Positions 19,436 through 30,500 of a stretch of DNA of 64,000 nt are shown here, one piece after another. Numbering within the stretch: the stretch's first letter is position 1; each line of letters opens with the position of its first letter. The stretch comes from Taeniopygia guttata (Eukaryota; Chordata; Aves; Passeriformes; Estrildidae): contig NC_133030.1 in assembly GCF_048771995.1 (NCBI RefSeq), positions 11,362,001-11,426,000 on the forward strand, given 5' to 3'. Under the pieces are notes generated by a model. The model ran no database searches. It was not told where the DNA came from and saw nothing but the letters and a program-made list of their open reading frames with translations. The position numbers were made by a program, and so were the translations under genes.

Positions 19436-21199
19436 ATGCTGATCCTGAGGTGCCCAGCCCAGCTGCAGCTCCTGGAGGAGACCCTGCGGAAGAGCCTGCC
19501 CACCACCCTGCCGGTGACAGCCACCCCGAGGATCCCTCTGTCCCCTCTGCCCTGTCCTGCTAGTGACAGAGGCCTTGGGGACCCCTCTGTCCCTCCCTCT
19601 CTGCCGGTGATGAGGACCCCGGGGACTCCTTTGTCCCCTCACCCTTGTCCTGTCAGTGTTGCTGATTCCCGGGACCCCTCTGTCCCTGTCCCCTGTCCCC
19701 TCTCCTCTGCCTTACCAGTGATGAGGACCCTGGGACCCCTCTGCCTCCCCACCTGCCCTGGTGGTGACAAGGACCCCTCTGTTCCCTCTCCCCTGCCCTG
19801 CTGCAGACCCCAGGGACGAAATTGCTCCCTCTCCCCTGCTGGTGAGGGGACCAGAGGGACTCTGAGCACCCCTTTGTCCCCTCTCCCCTGTCCTACAGGT
19901 GACAATGACCTTGTTGTGCAGGTCTTGGGGACTGTGATGACAGTGGCCAGGGGGAACCCGGCCTCCCATGAGGTGTTGGTGGACTCCTGGCCCCATTTCA
20001 GCATTGTCCTGACCCGCCTGCGCCCAGAGGTGCTGCCCCCTGCCCTGACAGCAGCACCCCACGCCCCAGGGGCCTGGCAACTGGGGTGCCACCCTCAGCT
20101 CCACGTCCCTCCCAGGACCACAGGGACCCCAGGGACTACTACACCAACCAGCTGTCTGTGTTCTACCGGGACAAGGGAGCCCTGCAGGCTCTGCTGGAGG
20201 GCACTGAGGCGGTGACCCAGGAAAGAGCCTTCCAGATTCTGGGTAAGGATGGCACTGAGGGGACACAGGGCTCCTCTACCCTCCATCTGGGTCCCCTGTC
20301 TGGCTGACAGGGTGTCCCAGGGATGCAGGATGGGCTGGACGAGGCCGTGCAGGAGGTGGCCAGTGCCAGAGGGCTGAAGGTGGAGACGATCCGGTACCGG
20401 ACACTGATGAGCCCTGAGCCCCCCCAGCCCCGCAGGCAGTGAGTGAGGGGCACTGGGGGGACATGGGACACTGGGGGCACATGGGCACTGAGGGACAAGT
20501 CACATCCCTGGGTGGCACACGGAGACCTGCCACATTTCTTTGTAGCACAGGGGCGTCATACTCACCTCTCTTGGTGGCACAGGAGTCCCCGAGCACACCC
20601 CTGAGTGGCACAGGGATCACTGGGTGACATGAGTGGGTTCACTGGGTGGCACAAGAGTCCCCAGTCCCACTCCTGGGTGGCAAAAGGGTCCCAGATTCCA
20701 TCTGTGGGTGGCAAAGGGGTTCCCAATCCCATCCCCTCTGCTATCCCAGCTGGGACCAGGGTTCAGCATTCCCCACTCTGCCATGCCCTGTTGCAGGATG
20801 CCCCCTGGCCTGCGCCTGGCGCCTGTTTCCCCGTCCCACGTCCCGCTGCTCAACGCCACGTGGGCCCAGGGGGGCAATGCCCGCAGTGGGGCGTTCCTGC
20901 TGGAGCTGGTGCGGACGCTGCCCTCTGCCTGCCTGCTGGGCCCGCGCGGCCGCCCGGTGTCCTGGAGCCTGCTGGACGGGCAGGGCTGCCTGCGCCACGG
21001 CTACACGGTGCCCGCCTGGCGTGGGCACGGCCTCAGCGGGCTCCCGCTGGCCGTGCTGGGCCGGGAGCTGCACGCCCGCGGCTTCCCCATCTACTGCTCC
21101 GTGCTGCCCCAAAACACGGCCTCGCTGCACGCCCTGCAGGCCGTCGGCTTCGTGCTCCAGCCCGGAACCTTCTACATGATCCTGGGCACCCCAAAGTAG
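19436..21199 (+). CDS. Glycine N-acyltransferase-like gene B, 5 exons, about 277 aa
   Basis: This is the head-to-head partner of gene A. Exons: 19436-19513, 19922-20029, 20116-20242, 20321-20438, 20797-21199, totalling 834 nt. Exon 1 (78 nt) and exon 2 (108 nt) are exactly the same length as in gene A, which supports an inverted duplication. The N-terminus is MLILRCPAQLQLLEETLRKS. Exon 2 contains ARGNPASHEVLVDSWPHF. The C-terminal domain has LLNATWAQGGNARS and YTVPAWRGHGLSGLPLAVLG, then FYMILGTPK at the end. The two products differ clearly outside these motifs, so the duplication is not recent. Both frames are open, so both may be functional. Intron 1 is a minisatellite related to intron 1 of gene A. 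AATAAA signals at 21472 and 21484 overlap the 3' end of CLCF1 on the other strand. Confidence 0.86.
19509..19921 (+). repeat. Minisatellite in intron 1 of GLYAT-like gene B
   Basis: About nine units of roughly 40-60 bp, each starting with a donor-like CTGCCGGTGATGAGGACC or variant, then CTCTGTCCCC. It mirrors the intron 1 repeat of gene A. Confidence 0.8.
20445..20760 (+). repeat. Degenerate GGGTGGCACAAGAGTCCC repeat in GLYAT-like gene B intron 4
   Basis: Units of about 35-40 bp built on GGTGGCACAGG/AGTCCC, clearest at 20630-20740. Confidence 0.75.
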
Positions 21200-21436
21200 G
21201 GCCCAGGGAGGGGTGCCCACCTGTCCTCGGGGTGGGGTTACCTGGGCCCAGGGTGGCCTGGATCCCCACCCTGTGAGAGAGGGGAACACCCCAGTCCCCA
21301 CCCTGAGCTCAGCTCGGAGCCGTTCCCTCTGATCCCCACTGATGGCACTGATGGGAACATCCCAAATTCCACACGGAGCCGTCCTCCCCTGTCCCCACCT
21401 GGGTGCGGCACGGGCGGGGCAGGGGGCTGGAGAAAG

Positions 21437-21510
21437 GCTTTTATTCATTCATACAAGAATAGATCTTCTGCAATAAATACCCCAATAAATAAACATCTCC
21501 AATAAATAAA
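21437..21510. terminator. Convergent polyadenylation signals of GLYAT-like B (+) and CLCF1 (-)
   Basis: TTTATT at 21440-21445 is an AATAAA for CLCF1. AATAAA at 21472, 21484 and about 21501 serve the plus strand. The two transcripts therefore probably overlap tail to tail by several tens of bases. Confidence 0.7.
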
Positions 21511-21595
21511 CACTCATAGACGCACCGGGACAGCGGCCGCGCCCCACGGCCGCGCCCCACGGCCTCGCCCCACCATCGATGGGCACCCGTGGGGG

Positions 21596-21740
21596 AGGCG
21601 GGGCTTGGGCAAAGGGGCGGGGCCTGTTGCGGGGAGGAGGCGGGGCTTGCTACAAGGCGAGTGGGCGGGGCTTATTGCCATGGGGCGGAGCCTACTGCTC
21701 CGGGGCGGGGCTTGCTGCTGCTGGGGCGGGGCTTATTCCT
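21596..21740 (+). repeat. GC-box-like repeat in the CLCF1 3' UTR
   Basis: GGGCGGGGCTT and close variants recur about seven times, separated by 15-25 bp. They look like Sp1 sites but lie in a 3' UTR. Confidence 0.75.
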
Positions 21741-21864
21741 ATGCTGGAGGGCGTTGGTCCTTTTTGGGATGGGCGGGGTTGGCACCCACTCTGGAGACTT
21801 TAGGGATGGGGACAGGCACCCTGGGGGTTGGGGACCCCATGGAGGGGCACACGGGAGTCAAGAC

Positions 21865-22510
21865 ACCCGTCCCTTAAGACACAACATAGTGACAGATGGG
21901 CTGCGGCGTGACTGTGGTGGTACTTTGGGGTGAGGAACTCCACCCCTTAAGGCACAGCTGGGTGATGATAAGGATGTGGGGTGGCTTTGGCAGCACTCCG
22001 GGGTCAGGAGACACAGTTTTGAAGGGTGGTGGCGAAGAGGGGACACGGAGTGGCTTTGGTGGCACTTGGGGTCAGGAGATGCATCCCTTACAGCAGAGTG
22101 TAGTGACAGAGGGGACGTGAGGTGGCTGTGGTGGGTGACACTTGGGGTTTGGAACCCCTCACTTAAGGCACGGTGATGAAAGTGGGATTGTGAGATGGCT
22201 GTGGTGGCACCTGGGAGTCAGGAACCATATTTCTTGAAGCACACTGGTGGTGGACAGGGAACATGGGGTGGCCGTGGTGGCACTTGGGGTCAGAAGCCCT
22301 GTTCCTTAAGGCACAGTATGATGATGATGATGGAGGGGCTGCAGGGTGGCTGTGGTGACACGTAATGTCAGGAGCCCCATCCTTCAAGGCACTGCCAGGT
22401 GATGATGAGGTTGTGGGGTGGTTTTGGGGGTCAGGAGCCCCATTTCTCAAGGCACGCTGGTGGTGGAAGAGGGGACCTGCGTGGCCACTGTGGACTCAGG
22501 AGCCCCGCAG
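21865..22510 (+). repeat. About 73-bp degenerate tandem repeat, about nine copies, CLCF1 3' UTR
   Basis: CCTTAAGGCAC or variants occur near 21870, 21948, 22014, 22085, 22162, 22230, 22303, 22381 and 22446. Between them lies GTGGCTGTGGTGGCACTTGG then GTCAGGAGCCCC. The last copy reaches the CLCF1 stop codon. Confidence 0.85.
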
Positions 22511-22514
22511 GAGC

Positions 22515-25500
22515 TCAGAACCCCCTCGCCTCCAGCCGCAGGGTGACCACAGCGGGCGGCACCTTCTTCTTGAGGCGGTTGAAGTCCTTGGCCGAGCGCC
22601 AGAGCCAGGTCTGCAGCTCCTTCAGCAGCCAGAAATCATCCATCTTCTTCAGGAAGTCATTGGGGGCCGCGGGCGCGCCGGGGGGCGCGGGGGGCCCGGC
22701 GGGGCCGGCGGGCAGCGGGTAGCCCAGCGAGGACATGACGCCGCCGATGCTGAGCACCAGCCCCTGGAGGCTGGCGCAGAAGTGGGCGAGGCGGTGGCGC
22801 AGCTCGGCCGTGCCCACCTGCCCGTCCAGCACGCGCAGGTAGCAGAGCAGGCGGCTGTAGGCCCGGTAGTTGGCGGCCAGGCGGGCGTTGTCCGTCAGGC
22901 CCCGCCACAGGTCCAGGTCCACGGTGGCGCTGGGCACCCGCTCGGCCCGTGCCAGCCGCGGGGGGTTGAAGTCGGGCTCATTGAAGGGGGGCCCCAGGTA
23001 GTTCAGCTGGAAGGGAAAGGGGTGCCAGGGGTCACGTCTCCGTGTCCACCCAGCCTGCGCGTCCCCCGTGCCCCCAGTTCGAGCACATCCCACTCATCCC
23101 AGCTCTCCCTTCTCTTGGCACGTCCCCCCCGCGCTCTGCCCGAGCCGGACATCACCCGGGCAGCGCCACCGTCACCGCTGGGCACCGAACGTGCCGGCAC
23201 CGCCGAGGGCACGTCAGGGCAGGGACGGGGAACCTCCGCCTGAGTCGGCGACGCCGGCGGGGAGGGAGAGGCGATGGCCGCGCCCATGACGGAATCACGG
23301 GCCGAGGGGAGGGTGTCGGGAGCCGCCCTGCGCCCGGCGGGCGATGAGGCATTTCCGTGCCCTGCGGCGCGGGAGCGGCTGGGCACGGGGTGGATATCCC
23401 GGGAGGGGGGGGGGCGCGTCGGGGACTCACGTAGGTGCCGGCGAGGGTGCGGAGCTGGTGCTCCAGGTAGCGGGTCAGGTCGTACGTCTGCTGGATGGAC
23501 TGGCCGGCACCCAGCTCCTCGGAGCAGTTCAGCGCCGGCAGCGCCGGCAGGTTGCAAAGCGCGGCGCACAGGAAGGTGAAGATCCCCCAAGAGTCACCTG
23601 GGGAGGGACACACAGCACCTCAGGGGGGGTGACAGGGACACTCCGTCTCCGTGCGTGCGGCGCTGAGCCTGCAGAGTACCCCTGAGTCACCCGTCTGAGC
23701 GCGGGGAAACTGAGGCACGGGGGAGGGAGGGTGGGGTGCCCCTCACCTCAGCACCCCCTTGGAGCAGCAGGAACCCCCCACCTCAGCACGGCTCCCCTCG
23801 GAGCGCTCCCGCCCGCGGCTGCACCAACAATCCTTTATATGGTCTGGAGCAGCGCGGCCGCGGCATTCCCGCCGGGACACACGCCTGGGATATATTTGGG
23901 CACTGCCAACGCCGGAGCGGCCCGGGCACCCAGCGGGGACCTCCGCCGCGGGGCCACCGGGAAAGTGGGGAGGGGGGTGGGACGCGGCTCCGGGGAGTGG
24001 CCGGGGCGCGGGGTGACCTTTCCGGAGCCACCGGAAAGCGCCGGCGGGGTCCCCGTCATCGGCCTGACGTCAGGGCGTCCCGGAGCGCGGCCCCGCTCCC
24101 GGCGGCCGTGCAAAGGTCACGGCCCACGGCCAGGATGCTCCGGCCAGCTGGCACCCCCGGCTCGCCACAGCCGGCCATTCCCGGCAGCTCCTCCCGGGAA
24201 AGACCGGCCGCTGGCACGGCTCGGCACCGCGGGGCTCCTGCTGCGGGCAGCCCCGCGCGTCACCGCTCCCCGTCACCGGTGACGCACGACGGCCCTCGGG
24301 GACACCCCGGCTCCGGCCACAAGAGCCTCACCGCCGTGGGTGTCCTGCAAACTGCAAGCCTCACTGTGCGGGGTGCGAGTGGCCTGTGGGTGTGCAGGAC
24401 ACTGTCACACCTGGGATGCACCCCGGAGGTGTGCGGGACATTTGTGACACCTCTGGGATACATCCAGGGCACACCTGGGATACGCCTTGTATGTGTGCAT
24501 CACACAGGCATGGGGAACATGCCGCTTTCCAGCCGTGTGACACCATGCAGGTGTGACACCGTGCACATGTGTGATGCACCACACGCATGAGACACCAGCC
24601 AGGTGTGTCACCTCCCACACGGGCGTGTGACACATGTGGCAATCACAGGACATGCCAGGCAAGTGTGCAATGTGCTGCGTGCATACCCCATGGGGGGGGC
24701 ACTCCGTTACGTGCCATCCACGTGTGACACATCGTGCACACACAACTCCACGCCGTGACACCCCATGTGGCACCACATGCCCCCGTGTCCCCCGTGCCCG
24801 TGCGTGGCAGCCCTGGTCAGCACCGGCTCGCCCGGTGCCCTGCGGTGGGCACGTGCCGCCGCTTGCCCGCGTTCCGGTGCGTTCCGGCGCGTTCCGGCGA
24901 GCGGAGCGTGCGGCCAGCCCCGCGTGCGTGCGAGCGTGGGCCGGGGGGGCCGGCGGGGGGCCCGCGGTGACTCACAGCACACACACCCCCCCTTCCCGGT
25001 GTTTGCTTTGGCCGGACCCTCGCCCGCCGCCGGCTCCGGTTTCCAGGCGGGATTTACACCCGCCCCGGCCCGGCCCGTGCCAAACCAAACACAGCCGGGG
25101 AGCGGGATGAGGGGGGGATGGCAGGGATGGGAGATTGGGATGGAGCCACGGTGGATCCTGGGCAGGTGGCCCAGACATAAGGATGAGGATGAGGATGATG
25201 GAGGAAGGGGATAGAGGTGGGTGTCTGAGGGATGGGAATGGTGGGATGCACAGAATGGATGGCACTGAGCAGTAGTGACCATGACACAGTGACGATGGTG
25301 ACCCTGGCACAACAGTGACAGTGACTGGGGCACAGCAGAGACAGTTGCCATGACACAGCAGTGACAATGACCATGGCACAGCAGTGATGATGACAGTGGC
25401 ACAGCAGTGACGGTGACCACGGCACAGCAGTGACAATGGCCCAGCCACAGTGAGTGCCCCCGCTGTCCTTTGCCCACCTCTGTCCCAGCGGCTGGCGCCG

Positions 25501-28500
25501 GGCACCCACCGGCACAGACAGTGGAGGAGGGAGGCTCCAGCCGGCACAGCTGGATCCCGGTGACGTCGGAGAGGAAGAGCCCGAGGGTTTCAAAACCGGC
25601 CCTGGAGCGCGGCCAGGATGCTCCCAGCCCACGTAAGCAGCTCATGGCGTGCCTGCCCGGGGTCACCCGTTGGGCCCTGGGGACACCCGAGGAGGAGCCG
25701 GGGTGACAGGGGGCCACGGGAACGGGCACCCCTGCTCTGCTGGCACACCCGTGCCAGACACACCGGTGGTGCCACGGACACCCATCGCACACGTGGCAGT
25801 GGGGACGTGGCTCACCCGCCTTTGGGGTGACACTCGGGACCCCTGGCTGCCACTCGCCCAGCGGCGCAGGCGGCAGTGCTGGCCAGACCTTCCCGGCCAG
25901 CGGCCAAGGCAGGAATTCGGCCATGGAGACGGTGAGCTGTTCCCTGGGCATGCTGTGGGCAGAGCCGCCGAGGGCTGAGCGACCACAGCCCGCCCAGAGC
26001 CGCTTTCCCGAAACCCTGGTGGCGGGGGCGGCAGCCGGGAAGGGGAGACCCCCTGGCCCCGGAGCCCCCGGCAGAGGACGGAGCCGAGCCGGCCCCCAAC
26101 GCCGCGGCGGGAGCTGCCGTATCTGATGGGCCAGCGTCCAGCGGCAAACAGAGCCCCATCCCACCCCCCAGCCCCGTTCCTGGGGCCAGCATGGGAGGTC
26201 TCGCGGTGGCCAGGCATGACTGTGGCACAGAGGACAAAGCAGCCCTGTCCCCATTACTCCAGCCGCTGTCCTGGCCACCAACTGGCACCACTTAACCCTC
26301 CACGGGGCGTTTCCCAGTCTAATGTGGCCACCAGCTCTGAGGGGCTTGGAGTGGATGACACTCAAGGGCTCATGGACAGATGCCTCTGTGTCCCCACACT
26401 GCTGGCATTTAACCCTGCTGTATCTGGGGAGGTGACACCACAGCACAGCAATGTCCCTGTGGAGCCAGCACGGTGGGGACACAAGGATGCTCATGTTCCA
26501 CACCCAGATATCAGAGACGCAGCATTCCCTGAGTTCCAACAGGAAGAACACATGTGCCCTTGTTCCCCAAGAGCACCCACGGCCACCACAGTGGGGTCCC
26601 CATCCCATCCATCCCGTTCTACCGCACTCCATCCCATCCATCCCATCCTATCTCACCCCATCCATCCCCTGGCGAAGCCGCCGTGCCAGGAGCGGGTGGT
26701 GGCGCGGGGGGCGCGTGGCCCCGCGTCCCCCCCGGTCCGGGCCGTGCCTGCGCTCGCGGCGCTGAGTGTTTACATCCTGTCTCCTCCGTGTGTTTATAAA
26801 TGCGGCCGCGCACGGGAGACTCCAGCGAGGCCGTAATTAGCTGGGCCTGGATTTCCCATCCAGCTCCGGCTCCAGCCAGCGGTGAGATGGAAACACCCCC
26901 GCCAGCGAGGGGGGCGCAGGCCCCTAATCCCAACCAGACCCCGCTGCCCCACACGCACGCCCAGCGCCCGGGAGCCTCGCGAGGCGCCTCAATCCCTTCC
27001 CGCCGCTCCCAGCACAGGTCATGGAGCCCCACAGCCCAACAGCCTCCCCAGCACCGTGCTGGGGGCTCACCAGCACAGAGCCAGGCTGGCCGCTCTCCTG
27101 TGGGGCAGGGGACCCCCGGTGCCAGCCCATGTGGCACTGCAGAGCCATGGCTGACACACCCCGGCACCTCCAGACCCGCTGCCACCGCTGGCATTGCCTG
27201 TCATGGTGACACTGCCTGGCTGGGTCAGTGTGGGACCAGCAGTTCTGGCAGGCACAGCCATGCTCTGATGTCCCCACAGCACCCTGGTGAAGTCCGGGAC
27301 GCCTCTGTCACCCACAGGCCACGTGCCACACGCAGCCACAACACTGCCGGGCCAGCTGCTTCCCAGATATCCCAGATACCCCATCCAGGAGTGCATCCCC
27401 ACCAGCCTGCCGGGACGGTGGCACTGGGATGCTGGCGCTGCAGCCCCGGGGGGTGCGGGGGGATGATTTATGGGGCTCGGTGCCACTTAGCAGGGCATAA
27501 ATCTCCCCCCAGCGTGGCCCTGTAAGCAGAGCCCTCCGCATTTCCCTGCGGAGCCTGCGCCTAATGCAGCCCAGATGTGCGGCCGCCACCGTGCCCTCGC
27601 ACCGCCTGCTAAATAGGCACGGGGACACCGGGGATGCCGAGAGTCCCGGAGCCCAGCCAGGGACACCACCCGGGCAGCCCAGGGGTGGGGATGTCCCAAA
27701 ACGGGAACGGGGTCCTGGCGGCCGAGCTCCAGCCCCGCGGCGTCCCCTTCCCCGCCCGTCCCGCAGGCCTCGGCACCGGCCGTGCCACCGTCTTCGGCCA
27801 CGTCCGCCGGGCCCGGCGGCAGCGGGAAGGGGGAGAGGAAGGGGCGAGGGAGGGCGATGGAGCCGCCGGGAATCCCGGCCTCGCTTTTCCGGTTCCCCGG
27901 CGCTCGGCCCGCTTTGCCCGTCCTGCGTCACGCCGGCACCGCGGGAGCTGGAGCCGAACCCGGCGCCGGCCTCGTGCTGCCCCGGCCCCGGTCCCGCCGC
28001 CCGGGACCCCGGGAAGCCTGGCGGCGCCCACACTTTGACCTTTTAAGGGTGTTTGCCAGCATTTTCCGGGCGAGGAACCCCCCGGTGCCGGTGTGCCGCC
28101 AAGGCCGGCTGGCCCCCCAGCAGCCCCGGGGGTGCCGGTGGCCGCTGGGGCCGAGGGAACAAAGCCGTCCCCTCCCCAGCACCCCAAAATCCCGCTGCCG
28201 TGTCCCGCAGGAACGTCGCCTGCTCCAGCGGCGGCGTTCCGTGTCAAGCCCCGAAATGCAGCCCCGGGCAGGAAAGCTAACTCTTCCTGCCCCCCATAAA
28301 TCCCACCGACTTTCTTTTTCCTCCCCTCTGTCGGTCCCGGGGTTTAATTCTCCGTGCTCAGCGGCGGTTCCCTCCCTGGTAATCACAAACATGCATGGAA
28401 AAGAGGGAACGAGAGAAAGGGGGGAAAAAAAAAAGAACAACAACCCAACCTAGAGAGGGGAAAGTCTTAAATCAATCCCAAAGCCAGACAGACGTTTTAA

Positions 28501-28640
28501 TCACATCAAATTAAAATCAGCAGTCGGTTTGGAAAGGGGAAAAAACTCCCGGCAGATGCAGGCAGGGGAGTTGGGGCAGCCCCCCGCCCCGCACCCAGCG
28601 CCGCGGGCTTACCTGAGAGCTCCCCGGTTACATTTAGCAT
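22515..28640 (-). CDS. CLCF1: CLCF1: cardiotrophin-like cytokine factor 1, 3 exons, about 228 aa
   Basis: CLCF1 is a secreted four-helix IL-6-family cytokine. It is exported with CRLF1 and signals through CNTFR, LIFR and gp130. Exons in transcript order: 28640-28613, 23597-23431, 23006-22515. Exons 2 and 3 are certain: QTYDLTRYLEHQLRTLAGTY, LNYLGPPFNEPDFNPPRL, LLCYLR, and the helix D signature WLLKELQTWLWRSAKDFNRL. Exon 1 is inferred. It is the ATG exon 5 kb upstream (MLNVTGELS then G) whose GTAAGC donor and phase fit exon 2. The joined start has a hydrophobic signal-peptide core (WGIFTFLCAALC). Human CLCF1 (225 aa) has a different first exon sequence (MDLRA). If exon 1 is wrong, translation could begin elsewhere in the long intron. 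The 3' UTR is about 1.07 kb, carries tandem repeats and ends near TTTATT at 21440. Confidence 0.9.
23598..28612 (-). other. CLCF1 intron 1 (5 kb)
   Basis: No second gene is supported here. Contents: CArG-like motifs CCTTTATATGG (23833) and GGATATATTTGG (23888); a degenerate GTGTGACACC repeat (about 24380-24740); a CACAGCAGTGACAATGACC repeat (25255-25445); a compact element with TTTATAAATGCGGCCG and GTAATTAGC (26760-26850); and CpG-rich DNA from 27600 to 28280. The 644-residue minus-strand open frame at 24707-26641 has no recognisable domain and follows the GC-rich composition. Confidence 0.6.
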
Positions 28641-30500
28641 AGTCGGGGTGCAGGGGGATTTTGGGGGGCTCGGCTCTTGCTCGGCTCCCCGAGCCCGCCC
28701 GCTCGCCTCAGCCCTGGCTCGCTGCTTCGCTCGCGCTCAGGGTTGGGTGGTGGTTTTTTTTTTTTTTTTTGGGTTGGTTTCTGGCTTTTTTTTTTTTTTT
28801 TTTTTTTTCTTTCCCTCGGTCTCTATTTGTTTTGGTTTGGGCTCGTTCGGGTGTTAGGTGGAAAAAAAAAACCAAAAAACCGAGGCGGGTTGGGTGGGTT
28901 TTTGGGGTGTGGAGGGTTCGCACCGCGCTCCGGCTGCCTCGCTCGCCGCCGTTCCCCCCTTCCACCTCCCTTGATTTGCTCTTTTGATTGGGGTCCAGGA
29001 ATGCAGGAATAAAAAAATAAAAAAAAAAAGAAAAAGGCAAAAAAAAAAAAAAAACTGGAGCTCGCATCCACCCTCTCCAAGCTGCTGCCTCCTTCTTTCC
29101 TCCTTTTTTTTTCCCCAATTCAAGTGTTAAGCAGAACCAGGTTGCTTTCAAGAATGTATTTGATGCAATTGTACACAAGAGCGGGCTCCATTCATTCCCT
29201 CCCTCTCCCCCCCGCCCCGGCTTTATCCCCCCTTTCCCCATCCCCATCCCCGGGGTCCCGGCACCGGGCAAAGGTGGGGAGGCTGGAGCTGAGCCCCGGA
29301 GCTGCGGAAGGCGGAGGGGAGGGAAGGGAAGAGGGGGGTCCCCCGGGGTGCCGCTGGCGGGGTAGGAAGGGGGGGACCCCCCGCTTTCTCCCTCGCTGCT
29401 CCCCCCGTGCGGTTCTGGCTCCCGCCCGGCTTTTGTTAAAGTGGCAGCGGCGGGGCCGGTGCGGGGCCGGTGCGGGGCCGGTGCCGCTGGGCGGGGGGGT
29501 CTCCTACCTGCTCTCAGCTCCATGCGGGACGGGCGCGGGGCCGGGGCGCTGGGTGCGTGCTCTGGGCTCCCCGGGCGGGCAGGCAGCGGTCCCGCACACC
29601 GGCCCGGGACTGCGGCTCCCATTTGCCGCTCCGAGCCCTCTCGCCTCTCCTCCTCCCCGCGCACAGAGCCGAGAGCCCGGTCCCGGGGGGAGCACGGGGG
29701 GGACGGGACGGAGGGGGGGTCCGGGGAGGGGAGGACGGGGGGGACGGGGCGAGGTGCGGCGGAGCGGCTCCTCTGGCGGGGCCGGGGCCGGGGGGGGGGG
29801 CGTGGGGTGCCAGCCTGCCCCCCCTTCCTTCCCCCTCGGGGCAGCGGGGAGGAGTGGCGGAGGGATGGGGCCGGCCGGTGCGGGGAGGGTGGCGGCGGGG
29901 CGGGGAGGGGGGGGGGGGGTCCTCGGCTCTTCGCTGGCACGGCCAGCCCCCTCCCCTCCGGCCGAGAGAGGGGGTCCGGGGGCAGCGGACCCCCCCCGGC
30001 TCGGGGACCCGCAGCGCGGCGGGCGCTGCCCCGCCGGGACGGCGGCAGGTGAGCGGCGGAGCGGGGGGAGCGCGGCGGGGTCCCGGCGGCACAACCGGAG
30101 CCCCCCGGAGCGGCGGCAGCGGCTCAGCCCCGGGGGACCTTCCGTCCCGAGGGAGGGCTTCGCTTCTCCCGGTGCCCCCGGTCCACGCGGGGACGGGGAG
30201 GGACCCCCCCAGCCCCTTTCCTCCGGGTGCCAGAGCCGCTTTCTTCCCGATTATCCTCCCCCGTTAGGACAATCCCCGTCCCGGCGCCCGCGGGGCCCTT
30301 GGCAATGACCGCGGCGTTCCCCGCAGCCCACCGGGGGTGAGTGGGGTGGATTGGGGGGCGTGGGGAGACCCCCCAGGGCCGAGCGGAGCCGCGGCCGGAG
30401 GGGAGGGGGCGAGCCGACAGCCAGAGCCCCTCGTCCCTTCCCCTCGTGCCCCTCGTCCATGAGTGGGTGCTGCCGCGGGGGCTCTCTCGGCGGGGAGAGG
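28641..30500 (-). promoter_or_regulatory. CLCF1 5' UTR/promoter CpG island with poly(T)/poly(A) tracts
   Basis: Just upstream of the inferred exon 1 are several homopolymer runs (T at 28757-28810, A at 28860-28870 and 29010-29055). A very CpG-rich stretch follows from about 29200 to 30500. This is the best candidate promoter of CLCF1. Long open frames on both strands (for example 29124-30308 +) reflect lack of A/T stops. Confidence 0.5.

Noticed and set aside
24707-26641. 644-residue open frame on the minus strand in CLCF1 intron 1
   Set aside because: Composition-driven. The peptide includes low-complexity repeats from the CACAGCAGTGAC minisatellite and no known domain.
28708-30308. Open frames of about 400 residues on both strands in the CpG island
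   Set aside because: Pro/Arg/Gly-rich translations of GC-rich DNA with homopolymer tracts. No domain, no splice context.
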